64,000 nt of DNA from Kitasatospora kifunensis (GTDB lineage: Bacteria; Actinomycetota; Actinomycetes; Streptomycetales; Streptomycetaceae). This document shows, piece after piece, positions 1-7,888 of the stretch. Positions within the stretch are counted from its first letter, which is position 1. Each line of letters begins with the position of its first letter. The notes below the pieces were generated by a model. It had not been told where the DNA came from and searched no databases. It saw only the letters and a list, made by a program, of their open reading frames with translations. The position numbers were made by a program, and so were the translations under genes. The DNA is taken from NCBI RefSeq assembly GCF_014203855.1, contig NZ_JACHJV010000001.1, forward strand, positions 3,162,001-3,226,000, in the 5' to 3' direction.

Positions 1-1454
1 GGGCCGGTGAGCAGGGCGTGGGCCAGCTCGACGGTCAGCGGATCATCGGAAGCCGAGTCGTCAGAACTCACGTCACCGGAAGTCGACTCTGCCGACTTCT
101 GACGCACAGCCCCCTCGGCACAGACCCGCAGCGCGAGCAGCAGCGGCACCACGGCCGGCTCCTCACGCAGCGGCAGGTCGTCGCCGTCGATCTCCAGCGG
201 AACGCCGGCCGCGCTCAGCGCCCGCCGCACGCCCGGGATCGCCCGCGCACCGGCCCGCACCAGCACCGCCATCTCGCCCCACGCAATGCCGTCCTCCAGA
301 TGCGCGCGGCGCAGCAGGTCGGCGATGCTCTCCAGCTCGGCGCCCGGCGTCGGGTAGCTGTAGATCTCCACGCTGCCGGCCTGCCCCGGACCGCCCTGCT
401 CGGGCTCACTCGGCAGCAGCGCCCGGTGCTGGGCCAGCTTCTCGCTCGGCAGCCGCCCCATCGGCAACCGGGTGGCCAGCTCCCGCGAGGCCGCCAGCAG
501 CACCGGTGCCGAACGGCGGGAGACCCGCAATACCTTGACCTCGGCCGGCCGCCCGTCGCGCTGCGGGAACTGCTGGGGAAAGTCCAGGATGCCGTTCACG
601 TCGGCGCCGCGGAACGCGTAGATCGACTGGTCCGGATCGCCCACCGCGACCAGGTCCCGGCCGCCGCCGGCCAGCTGCCGCAGCAGCCTGACCTGGGCCG
701 GGTCGGTGTCCTGGTACTCGTCCACGAAGACCGCGTCGTAGCGCGCGCCCAGGTCGAGCTCGGTCCGCTCGGCCAGCAGCACCGCCCGGTGCACCAGCTC
801 GGCGTAGTCCAGCACCCCGCGCAGGTCGAGCACGTCCAGGTACTCCGCCAGGAAGTGCGCGGCCGCCTTCCAGTCGGGCCGCTGCACGCCGTCCGCGAAC
901 CGGGCCAGCTCCGCCTCGCCCAGCCCCAGCTCCCGGCTGCGGGCCAGCACCGCGCGCACCTCGTCGGCGAAGCCCCGGGTGGTCAGGCAGGCCCGCAGGT
1001 CCAGCGGCCAGCTGATCCTGGAGCGCCCGGCCGCCGCGTCCTGGGCCCCGCCGGCCAGCAGCTCACGGACCATCACGTCCTGCTCGGGCCCGGAGAGCAG
1101 CCGCAGCGGCTCGGCGAAGCGTTCGGGCTCCTGCTGGGCGCGCAGCAGCGCGTAACAGAAGGAGTGGAAGGTGGTCGCCTGCGGCGCCGCGGCCAACCGC
1201 ACCGCCATCCGGTCGCGCAGCTCCATCGCCGCCTTGCGGCTGAAGGTGAGCACCAGGATCCGCTCCGGGTCGGTGCCCCGCTCGACCCGCCGGGCCACCG
1301 TCTCCACCAGCGTGGTGGTCTTGCCGGTCCCGGGCCCCGCGAGCACCAGCAGCGGGCCGCCCGGATGCTCGGCCACCGCGCGCTGGTACGGGTCCAGTAC
1401 GGGCGGGGCGGGCGTCGCGAGCGGGCTGCGCACCAAACGGTAGGGGGAGGCCAC
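1..1454 (-). CDS. UvrD/PcrA-family ATP-dependent DNA helicase, 5' part (3' end outside window)
   Basis: A superfamily 1A 3'-5' DNA helicase of DNA repair or replication-fork processing. Read leftward from GTG at 1454, the frame is open to the window edge, giving about 484 residues. Walker A (GPGTGKTT) lies near residues 40-47. The Walker B/motif II DEYQDTDP lies near 243-250, and motif III GDPDQSIYAFRG near 268-280. An LTFSRKAAMEL stretch follows motif I. An AGGA element stands about 6 bases before GTG, and the product begins MASPYRLVRSP. The C-terminal helicase motifs, and any fused RecB-type nuclease domain common in actinobacterial paralogues, lie outside the window. The family call is certain, the exact paralogue is not. 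Confidence 0.93.
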   Translation of the reverse strand, partial: MASPYRLVRSPLATPAPPVLDPYQRAVAEHPGGPLLVLAGPGTGKTTTLVETVARRVERGTDPERILVLTFSRKAAMELRDRMAVRLAAAPQATTFHSFCYALLRAQQEPERFAEPLRLLSGPEQDVMVRELLAGGAQDAAAGRSRISWPLDLRACLTTRGFADEVRAVLARSRELGLGEAELARFADGVQRPDWKAAAHFLAEYLDVLDLRGVLDYAELVHRAVLLAERTELDLGARYDAVFVDEYQDTDPAQVRLLRQLAGGGRDLVAVGDPDQSIYAFRGADVNGILDFPQQFPQRDGRPAEVKVLRVSRRSAPVLLAASRELATRLPMGRLPSEKLAQHRALLPSEPEQGGPGQAGSVEIYSYPTPGAELESIADLLRRAHLEDGIAWGEMAVLVRAGARAIPGVRRALSAAGVPLEIDGDDLPLREEPAVVPLLLALRVCAEGAVRQKSAESTSGDVSSDDSASDDPLTVELAHALLTG

Positions 1455-1639
1455 GGAAGTCCTGCGGATCGACGGCGGAGTCAGGAGGCTGCGGAAGGCA
1501 GCTGAGCGGAGACGGGAGTCTCGGGAGTATTCGGACCGACTTCAGAGCCTACGAGATCCACCGGCGCATCCGGGAACGGATGCGCCGGGCGACGGCCCGC
1601 ACCGGGCCGCCGCCGAGGCACCATCGTGGTGTGTCCGCG

Positions 1640-2032
1640 CTACCGACCGTCCCAGCGGGCCTGCCGCAGATCCACCCGCGGCAGGTCCTCGGCCGCCCGC
1701 GAGCCACGGGCGGGCCCGCGCCCGGCGCTGCTGCGCAGGGGCGTTCCCTCCTGCCGGTAGGCATCCAGCGCCCGCTGCTCGTGGCCCGGCAGCAGCGCGC
1801 CGTCCGCGCGGACCACCCGCCACCAGGCCACCGAGCCGCCGTAGAGCGCCATCACCCGGCCGACCTGGCGCGGGCCACCCTGGCCGAGGTACTCCGCGAC
1901 GTCCCCGTACGTCATCACCCGCCCCGGCGGGATACGGTCGACCAGCTCGAGCACCAGCTCGGCGAACGGGGGCAGATCGGCTGCCGGGCCAGGGCCCGCG
2001 CTGTTGTCCGTCACTCGGGCATTCTTGCCCAT
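1640..2032 (-). CDS. MGMT/Ada-like DNA-binding protein lacking the acceptor cysteine (ATL-type)
   Basis: A 130-residue protein consisting of the C-terminal DNA-binding fold of O6-alkylguanine-DNA alkyltransferases. The helix-turn-helix part is recognisable (IPPGRVMTYGDVAEYLG, residues 34-50). The active-site PCHR motif of true alkyltransferases, PWHR in ATL proteins, reads AWWR (residues 69-72). With no cysteine there can be no alkyl transfer, so the likely role is recognising alkylated guanine for nucleotide excision repair, as ATL proteins do. The nearby UvrD-family gene on the same strand fits a repair context. The start is uncertain: ATG 2032 has a distant AGGAG, GTG 2014 has none, and a CTG at 2041 would be better spaced. 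Confidence 0.85.
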   Translation of the reverse strand: MGKNARVTDNSAGPGPAADLPPFAELVLELVDRIPPGRVMTYGDVAEYLGQGGPRQVGRVMALYGGSVAWWRVVRADGALLPGHEQRALDAYRQEGTPLRSSAGRGPARGSRAAEDLPRVDLRQARWDGR

Positions 2033-2156
2033 CCAGACCAGCCGGGGATCTCCTGTGGGGTATTCGCCGCGCCCGGTCCGGCCCCTGTCCGGCGGCGGGC
2101 TGCGCGGCATGCCACCATCTTCGGGGCGGTGAGTGGTGATACGAGGACAAGACCAG

Positions 2157-4805
2157 ATGACCAGGACGGTAGACGTGGATGTGGACGAGGGCGCTGGCGA
2201 GTCCGCCTCCCCGCTCCCCCCCGTTGAGGAGCCCAAGGTCTCACTGGTGAAGCGCACGCCGCCGCGGCGCCCCGTTCCGCTGCCCGCACCGACGCCGGCG
2301 GCCGAGGAGGACGACGAGGGGGAGGAAGACGAGGACGACGAGCTCGCGGTCGACGAACCGCTGCTCGCCGCCCGCGCCCACCGGCCCACCGACCTGATCC
2401 GCTTCGTGGCCGGCCTGCTCGGCATCGCCTCGGTCTTCGCGCTCGCCTACTACGCCACGTCCACCACCAGCGGCATCGGCACCGACATTCACAACAACGT
2501 GAAGAACGTGGCGCCCTGGCTGTCCACCGTGACCAGCCTGATCTCCACCGTCGCGGTCCTGGCCGTGCCGCTGGCCTTCGCGGTCGAGCGGCTGATCAAA
2601 CGCGACGGCCTACGGGTGGCCGACGGCGTGCTCGCCTCGGTGCTCGCCTACGGCGTCTCGCTGGCGGTGGACTGGTGGGTGGCCGACGGCGCCTCGGACG
2701 CGATCCGCAAGGCGCTGACCCAACAACCCGAGGGCACCGGGCCGCTCACCGAACCGGTGCACGGCTACCTGGCGCCGGTGATCGCCTACATGACCGCGGT
2801 GGGCATGGTCAGCCGACCACGCTGGCGGCTGGCGCTGTGGGCCGCCGTGGTGCTCAGCGGCGCCACCGAGCTGGTCAACAACTACACCACCCCGCTCTCG
2901 CTGCTGCTGACCGTGCTGATCGGCTGGTCGGTGGCGTGCGGGACGCTCTACGCGATCGGCTCGCCGAACATCCGGCCCACCGGGCAGCACCTGATGATCG
3001 GCCTGCGCCGGGTCGGCTTCGCGCCGAAGAACGCGCACCGCGCCCCGGACGCCCCCGGCGGCACCCGCCGCTACTTCGTCAACCAACAGGACGGGCCCGC
3101 CCTCGACGTCCACATCATCGACCGCGAGCAGCAGGCCTCCGGCTTCTTCTACCGGATCTGGCGCCAGGCCCGGCTGCGCTCGGTGGCGGTGCGGCGCAGC
3201 CCGCAGTCGCTGCGGCAGGCGCTGGAGCAGGAGGCGCTGATCGCGTACGCGGCCGCCGCGGCCGGGGCGCACGCCCCGCAGCTGGTGGCCACCTCCGAGC
3301 TGGGCCCGGACGCCGCGATCCTGGTCTACGAGAGAGTCGAGGGCCGCACCCTCGACGAGCTCGCGGACAGCGAGATCACCGACGAGGTGATGGCCTCGTT
3401 CTGGCTCTCGGTCGGCGCCCTGCACCAGCGCCGGATCGCGCACCGCCGACTGACCGGCGAGTCGCTCCTGGTGGTGGACGAGAAGCTGGGCGCACTGGTC
3501 AACCTCTCCGGCGGCGACATCGCGGCCGGCGAGCTGACGCTGCGCATCGACGTGGCCCAGCTGCTGACCACCTTCGCGCTGCGGATCGGCCCCGAGCGCT
3601 CGGTCGCCCTCGCCAACCGGGTGCTCGGCGCGGAGCGGGTGGCCGCCGCGCTGCCGCTGCTGCAGCCGGTCGGCATGAGTCGGCAGACCCGTGCCGACCT
3701 GGCCCGGCAGTCCAAGGAACGCAAGGCCGCCGCGCAGGCACGGGCGGTGGAGCAGGTGGCGGCCGGCGAGCGCACCCGGGAGGAGGCCGAGGAGGACATC
3801 GCCACGGCCGGCGAGGACCTGCTCAGCCGGATCCGCGGGCAGATCCTGCAGATCGCCCCCGAGGCCCCGCTGGCCCCGGCCAAGCTGGAGCGGCTCAAGC
3901 CCAAGACGTTGATCACGGTCATCGCCCTGGCCTTCGCGGGCTACCTGGCGGTGACCACCATCCAGCCGGGCAAGCTGCAGCTCTCGCACATGGACCTGGC
4001 CTGGACCGCCGCCGCGCTGGCCGCCGCGGCGGCCAGCTACGTGGCGGCGGCGATGAGCCTGACCGGCTTCGTGCCCGAGCGGCTGCCGTTCAAGCGCACC
4101 GTCGCCGCCCAGCTGGCCGGGTCGTTCGTGAAGCTGGTGGCCCCGGCGGCGATCGGCGGCATCGCGCTGAACACCCGCTACCTGCAGAAGGCGGGCATTC
4201 GCCCGGGCCAGGCGGTGGCGAGCGTGGGCGCCTCGCAGCTGGCCGGGCTGGCCGGGCACCTGCTGCTGCTCTTCGGCTTCGGCCTGATCACCGGCAGCCA
4301 GAACAACGGCGACCTCGGCAACGAGCGGGCCGCGATCATCGGGGTGCTGACCGCGGCCGTGCTGGCCCTGGTGATCGCGGCGGTCGCACCACTGCGGCGG
4401 TTCGTGGTGACCCGGGTCCGCTCGCTCTTCTTCGGCGTGGTGCCGCGGATGCTCGACCTGATGCAACGACCCAGCAAGCTGGTCACCGGCTTCGGCGGCA
4501 TCGTGCTGCTGACCCTGGCCTTCACCGCCTGCCTGGACGCCTCGGTGCGGGCCTTCGGCGGCTCGATGAACTTCGCGACCATAGCGTTCATCTTTCTGAC
4601 CGCCAACGCGGCCGGTTCCGCCGTCCCGACCCCCGGCGGCATCGGCGCGATCGAAGGTGCGCTGATCTTCGCGCTGGGCCTGGCCGGGCTGCCGGCGGCC
4701 ACCGCCACCTCGGGTGTCTTCCTCTTCCGACTGCTCACCTTCTGGCTGCCGGTGCTGCCGGGCTGGATCGCCTACACCTACCTGAACCGCAAGGGCGCGC
4801 TCTAG
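2157..4805 (+). CDS. Large membrane protein: N-terminal TM block, kinase-like domain, C-terminal flippase-like (YbhN/LPG-synthase TM) domain
   Basis: An 882-residue protein. The N-terminal 65 residues are cytosolic and end in a very acidic run of D and E. About six membrane segments follow (roughly 79-280). A soluble domain at about 285-500 resembles a degenerate kinase: VYERVEGRTLDEL and HQRRIAHRRLTGESL are seen, but the HRD and DFG catalytic motifs are replaced by HRR and NLSGG. The C-terminal 290 residues are a lysylphosphatidylglycerol-synthase/YbhN-type membrane domain with its PTPGGIGAIEGAL signature. ATG 2157 is preferred over GTG 2133 because AGGA lies 9 bases upstream. It probably handles a lipid-linked substrate, but the substrate is unknown. 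It diverges from the MGMT-like gene. Confidence 0.85.
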   Translation: MTRTVDVDVDEGAGESASPLPPVEEPKVSLVKRTPPRRPVPLPAPTPAAEEDDEGEEDEDDELAVDEPLLAARAHRPTDLIRFVAGLLGIASVFALAYYATSTTSGIGTDIHNNVKNVAPWLSTVTSLISTVAVLAVPLAFAVERLIKRDGLRVADGVLASVLAYGVSLAVDWWVADGASDAIRKALTQQPEGTGPLTEPVHGYLAPVIAYMTAVGMVSRPRWRLALWAAVVLSGATELVNNYTTPLSLLLTVLIGWSVACGTLYAIGSPNIRPTGQHLMIGLRRVGFAPKNAHRAPDAPGGTRRYFVNQQDGPALDVHIIDREQQASGFFYRIWRQARLRSVAVRRSPQSLRQALEQEALIAYAAAAAGAHAPQLVATSELGPDAAILVYERVEGRTLDELADSEITDEVMASFWLSVGALHQRRIAHRRLTGESLLVVDEKLGALVNLSGGDIAAGELTLRIDVAQLLTTFALRIGPERSVALANRVLGAERVAAALPLLQPVGMSRQTRADLARQSKERKAAAQARAVEQVAAGERTREEAEEDIATAGEDLLSRIRGQILQIAPEAPLAPAKLERLKPKTLITVIALAFAGYLAVTTIQPGKLQLSHMDLAWTAAALAAAAASYVAAAMSLTGFVPERLPFKRTVAAQLAGSFVKLVAPAAIGGIALNTRYLQKAGIRPGQAVASVGASQLAGLAGHLLLLFGFGLITGSQNNGDLGNERAAIIGVLTAAVLALVIAAVAPLRRFVVTRVRSLFFGVVPRMLDLMQRPSKLVTGFGGIVLLTLAFTACLDASVRAFGGSMNFATIAFIFLTANAAGSAVPTPGGIGAIEGALIFALGLAGLPAATATSGVFLFRLLTFWLPVLPGWIAYTYLNRKGAL

Positions 4806-4827
4806 TCGCAGCCGCTGTGAACGTACA

Positions 4828-4864
4828 GGACGAGGCCGGCCCCATCGCGGGGCCGGCCTCGTCC
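4828..4864. terminator. Bidirectional terminator
   Basis: A perfect 16-bp stem, GGACGAGGCCGGCCCC and its complement, closes a 5-base loop. No U-tract follows on either strand, as is usual in Streptomyces. It separates the convergent flippase-like gene and moeZ. Confidence 0.85.
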
Positions 4865-4880
4865 TAGGTTGACCAGAGTT

Positions 4881-4910
4881 GATCAGGGTCGATCAGGGTC
4901 GATCAGATCA
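4881..4910. repeat. Short tandem repeat at the moeZ stop
   Basis: The 10-bp unit GATCAGGGTC occurs twice exactly (4881-4900) followed by a degenerate third copy that contains the moeZ stop codon. It is probably replication-slippage debris; no function is evident. Confidence 0.6.
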
Positions 4911-6086
4911 GTACACCGGCTTCTCGGGTTCGATCTGGTTGACCCAGCCGATCACACCGCCGCCCAGGTGGACGGAGTTGGCGAAGCCCGCCGACTTGAG
5001 CACGGCCAGCACCTCGGCCGAGCGGACACCGGTCTTGCAGTGCAGCACGATCTTCTTGTCCTGCGGCATCTTCTCCAGCGCGTTCCCCATCAGGAACTCG
5101 TTCTTGGGGATCAGCACCGCGCCCGGGATGTTGACGATCTCGTACTCGCCGGGCTCACGGACGTCGATCAGCAGGATGTCGTCACCGTTGTCCTGCATCT
5201 CCTTGAGCTGCTTGGAGGTGATCGTCGAGCCGAGCGCGGCCTCCTGCGCCTCCTCGGAGATCACCCCGCAGAACGCCTCGTAGTCGATCAGCTCGGTGAC
5301 CGTGGGGTTCGGCCCGCAGACCGCGCAGTCGGGGTCCTTGCGGACCTTGACCTGGCGGTAGTTCATCTCCAGGGCGTCGTAGATCATCAGCCGGCCGACC
5401 AGCGGCTCGCCGACCCCGGCCAGCAGCTTGATCGCCTCGGTGACCTGGATCGACCCGATCGAGGCGCAGAGCACCCCGAGCACGCCGCCCTCGGCGCAGG
5501 AGGGGACCATGCCCGGCGGCGGGGCCTCCGGGTAGAGGCAGCGGTAGCACGGGCCGTGCTCGGCCCAGAAGACACTGGCCTGGCCGTCGAAACGGTAGAT
5601 CGAACCCCAGACGTACGGCTTGCCGAGCAGCACCGCGGCGTCGTTCACCAGGTACCGGGTGGCGAAGTTGTCGGTGCCGTCAACGATCAGGTCGTAGCCG
5701 GAGAAGATCTCCATCACGTTGTCGTTGTCGAGGCGCTCCTCGTGGAGGATGACGTCGACGTACGGGTTGATCTCCTTGACCGAGTCACGCGCGGACTCGC
5801 CCTTGGAGCGACCGATGTCGGACTGGCCGTGGATGATCTGGCGCTGCAGGTTGGACTCGTCGACGGTGTCGAACTCGACGATGCCCAGGGTGCCCACGCC
5901 GGCCGCCGCCAGGTACATCAACGCCGGGGAACCGAGACCGCCGGCGCCCACACAGAGCACCTTGGCGTTCTTCAGCCGCTTCTGCCCGTCCATCCCGACA
6001 TCGGGGATGATCAGGTGGCGGGAGTACCGGCGGACCTCGTCAACGGTGAGCTCGGCAGCCGGCTCGACCAGGGGTGGCAGCGACAC
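4908..6086 (-). CDS. moeZ: Adenylyltransferase/sulfurtransferase MoeZ
   Basis: It activates the C-terminal glycine of small ubiquitin-like sulfur carriers (MoaD, CysO, ThiS types) by adenylation and then transfers sulfur to make the thiocarboxylate. About 392 residues. The N-terminal ThiF/MoeB domain carries the nucleotide loop GAGGLGSP and two zinc CxxC pairs (CYRC near 175 and CAVC near 260). The C-terminal rhodanese domain carries the persulfide-forming cysteine in HCKTGVRS (about residue 350). GTG 6086 (MSLPPLVEPAAELTVDEV) is chosen because a GGAG precedes it at 6 bases and because family members begin there; an upstream TTG at 6107 is also open. It is probably transcribed alone or with the upstream epimerase gene. 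Confidence 0.95.
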   Translation of the reverse strand: MSLPPLVEPAAELTVDEVRRYSRHLIIPDVGMDGQKRLKNAKVLCVGAGGLGSPALMYLAAAGVGTLGIVEFDTVDESNLQRQIIHGQSDIGRSKGESARDSVKEINPYVDVILHEERLDNDNVMEIFSGYDLIVDGTDNFATRYLVNDAAVLLGKPYVWGSIYRFDGQASVFWAEHGPCYRCLYPEAPPPGMVPSCAEGGVLGVLCASIGSIQVTEAIKLLAGVGEPLVGRLMIYDALEMNYRQVKVRKDPDCAVCGPNPTVTELIDYEAFCGVISEEAQEAALGSTITSKQLKEMQDNGDDILLIDVREPGEYEIVNIPGAVLIPKNEFLMGNALEKMPQDKKIVLHCKTGVRSAEVLAVLKSAGFANSVHLGGGVIGWVNQIEPEKPVY

Positions 6087-6222
6087 GGGGACTCCGATGG
6101 TCGTCAAAACGTTTGGTTCCTTGAGCCAACAGTGTCACGCCAGTGCCCTATTCCGAGACAGCTGGTCCAGTAGGCGAGACAAGGTCCGCCGGATGCTGGG
6201 AACGGCCCCGGACCGGTCGGTC

Positions 6223-7188
6223 TCAGACCCGGCAGGCGGTCTCCAGCCAGACGTCGCCCAGCGACTCCTCCAGCGGGGTCTGCGCCCGCCAGCCGAGCCG
6301 TTCGCGGGCGGTGCGGACATCGGCCTGCCGCCACGGCACCGGCTCCAGGGCCGGGCGCGACTCGACCACGGGCGGGGTCGGTGGCGCCGTCAACAGGCCC
6401 GGCTCGGCGGCCACCTGGGCGGGCAGCAGCACGGTGCGGATCTCCTCGCTCAGCGCGCCCTCGAAGCCCGAGGCACGGATCAGCAGTTCCGCCGCCTCGC
6501 GGGCCCGCACGGCATGCCCGGTGCCGATGTTGATCACGCCGGTGGCGGCCGAGACCGCCGCCGCCCGCACCGCCTGTGCGACGTCCCGGACATCGACGAA
6601 ATCTCGGAATGCGGACAGGTCCGGCATCCGAACCTGCCCCTCCTGCTGCTCCAGCGCCCGGCGCAGCCCCTCGGCCAGCCGACCGAAGAGGGAGGCGGCC
6701 GGAGTGCCGGGGCCGACCACGTCGAAGACCCGCAGCACCGCCGCATCCAGCCCGGAGGAGAGCACCAGCTCGGTCCCGGCCAGCTTGGACACCCCGTACG
6801 GACCGACCGGGCGCGGCTCGGCGCCCTCGGTGATCGGCACCCCGGACGGGACGGCGCCGTACTCGGCCGCTGAGCCGATGTGTACCAGGCGAGCCGGCTC
6901 GTGGCTTCGCCGGATCGCCTCGCAGACGGTCGCCACCGCGAGCGCGTTGGCCCGCACCAGAGTGCGCGAGGTCCCGTAGGTCGCACCGGCGCAGTTGATC
7001 ACCACCTGCGGAACCACCGCGTCCAGGAAACGGGCCAGCGCCCCCGGACTCCCGGCCGCCAGGTCGAACCGGATGTCGGCCGAATCCCGCCGCCCGAGCA
7101 CCGTGACCTGCAGGTCACGATCCATCAGCAGCCGATCGGCGACCCGACGGCCGATGTAGCCGCCGGCACCCAGCAGCAGCACCCTCAT
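6223..7188 (-). CDS. NAD-dependent epimerase/dehydratase (extended SDR)
   Basis: A 321-residue extended short-chain dehydrogenase of the sugar-nucleotide epimerase type. A Rossmann GAGGYIGRRV loop lies at residues 7-16. The catalytic YxxxK appears as YGVSK near residue 134, preceded by an HIGSAAEYG strand typical of the family. The start ATG 7188 has a strong CAGGAG seven bases upstream. In many Streptomyces this gene neighbours glycosyltransferase and glycosidase genes; here those partners are missing and only a 39-codon ORF precedes it. The substrate cannot be inferred from sequence. Confidence 0.9.
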   Translation of the reverse strand: MRVLLLGAGGYIGRRVADRLLMDRDLQVTVLGRRDSADIRFDLAAGSPGALARFLDAVVPQVVINCAGATYGTSRTLVRANALAVATVCEAIRRSHEPARLVHIGSAAEYGAVPSGVPITEGAEPRPVGPYGVSKLAGTELVLSSGLDAAVLRVFDVVGPGTPAASLFGRLAEGLRRALEQQEGQVRMPDLSAFRDFVDVRDVAQAVRAAAVSAATGVINIGTGHAVRAREAAELLIRASGFEGALSEEIRTVLLPAQVAAEPGLLTAPPTPPVVESRPALEPVPWRQADVRTARERLGWRAQTPLEESLGDVWLETACRV

Positions 7189-7222
7189 CCCAGACTCCTG
7201 ACCTGGCCTCTGATTGAGCCCT

Positions 7223-7254
7223 TGATTGGCACTGCCTCTGATTGGCACTGCCTC
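7223..7254. repeat. 16-bp tandem repeat in the epimerase 5' region
   Basis: TGATTGGCACTGCCTC occurs twice exactly in tandem, with a degenerate half copy on each side (about 7208-7262). Each unit contains the palindromic core GGCACTGCC with one central base. It lies 35-66 bases upstream of the epimerase start on the template side, so it could be an operator or slippage debris. Confidence 0.6.
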
Positions 7255-7284
7255 GATTGGTCCGACCACTCGCCCCCGCTCGGG

Positions 7285-7315
7285 CCGGTCAGGGGCCGCG
7301 CCCCGGCCTCACCGG
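7285..7315 (-). terminator. Hairpin overlapping the end of the 39-codon ORF
   Basis: An outer stem CCGGT/ACCGG encloses an inner stem GGGGC/GCCCC around a three-base loop. It starts inside the last codons of the small leftward ORF and could end its transcript before the epimerase gene. Confidence 0.5.
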
Positions 7316-7428
7316 TGGGCCTGCGGGCGGCCGAGCAGCAGCCAGGCGAATGGCCTGGGCAGCGCCCCGCTGCGCTGCGCACGCTGCGCCGGGCGCCGAG
7401 CACTCTCGGTGAGCATGGCAATGCGCAT
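7309..7428 (-). CDS. 39-residue ORF with strong ribosome-binding site; possible glycosyltransferase relic
   Basis: ATG 7428 is preceded by GGGAGG at the ideal five-base spacing, so it is very likely translated. The product starts MRIAMLTESARRP, is arginine-rich, has a short hydrophobic FAWLLLG near the C-terminus and ends in PQAHR. From memory, MR(I/V)xxLTEG is the N-terminal start of PelF/DUF3492-type glycosyltransferases, which often sit beside this epimerase gene in Streptomyces. The ORF may therefore be the two ends of such a gene left by an internal deletion. Alternatively it is a short leader or an unrelated small protein. It was too short for routine gene calling. Confidence 0.5.
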   Translation of the reverse strand: MRIAMLTESARRPAQRAQRSGALPRPFAWLLLGRPQAHR

Positions 7429-7888
7429 GACGACCTCCCAGTCGAACCAGTTCGAACCAGTCGAAGAACAGTCGGGGAATCAGCGGACGCGGTTGGACGT
7501 CACCAGAGGCCCCGAGAATCACCGGCCCTGACGGCCGGCCAGAACGGCGGCAGACTCCGCCTCTTGGTCAGCGGGCGCCCCCACGCCCCGCCCTGCGGCC
7601 GGCCCCCGCCGCCGCACCCCCGAGCAGCCGCCCGGCCCTCGGGGCGCCTCCCCGCCGAAGGCCGGGGGAGGGACTCACCCCGCCCACTGCGCACATCAAC
7701 ACACCCTCGGGCGCCCGCCGCGGCTCACCGGCAGCCACGCCCCCCACATCTGTTCGGTCCGACTCCACGAAGGTAGAGCGGAATCCGCAGCGACAGCGGC
7801 CCGCGGCCCGCCTGCCACCTGAACGAGTGAACGCCCGTAACCTTCGCCCCCGCCAGACGTTCGATCGGGCGCTGCTTCGCGACCGCTC
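7429..7888. other. 460-bp intergenic region with GC-rich hairpins
   Basis: No convincing gene. Two adjacent hairpins (7618-7644, stem CCCCGAG; 7647-7671, stem CCTCCCC) lie about 220 bases after the alpha/beta-hydrolase stop and could terminate it. A third (7522-7538, CCGGCC/GGCCGG) lies nearer the small ORF. Three CCAG(T)TCGAA copies (7438-7465) sit directly upstream of the small ORF's ribosome-binding site. Confidence 0.5.

Noticed and set aside
18..1505. A 495-codon open frame on the plus strand at the window start
   Set aside because: The minus strand encodes UvrD motifs in order over the same DNA; the plus-strand frame is a shadow.
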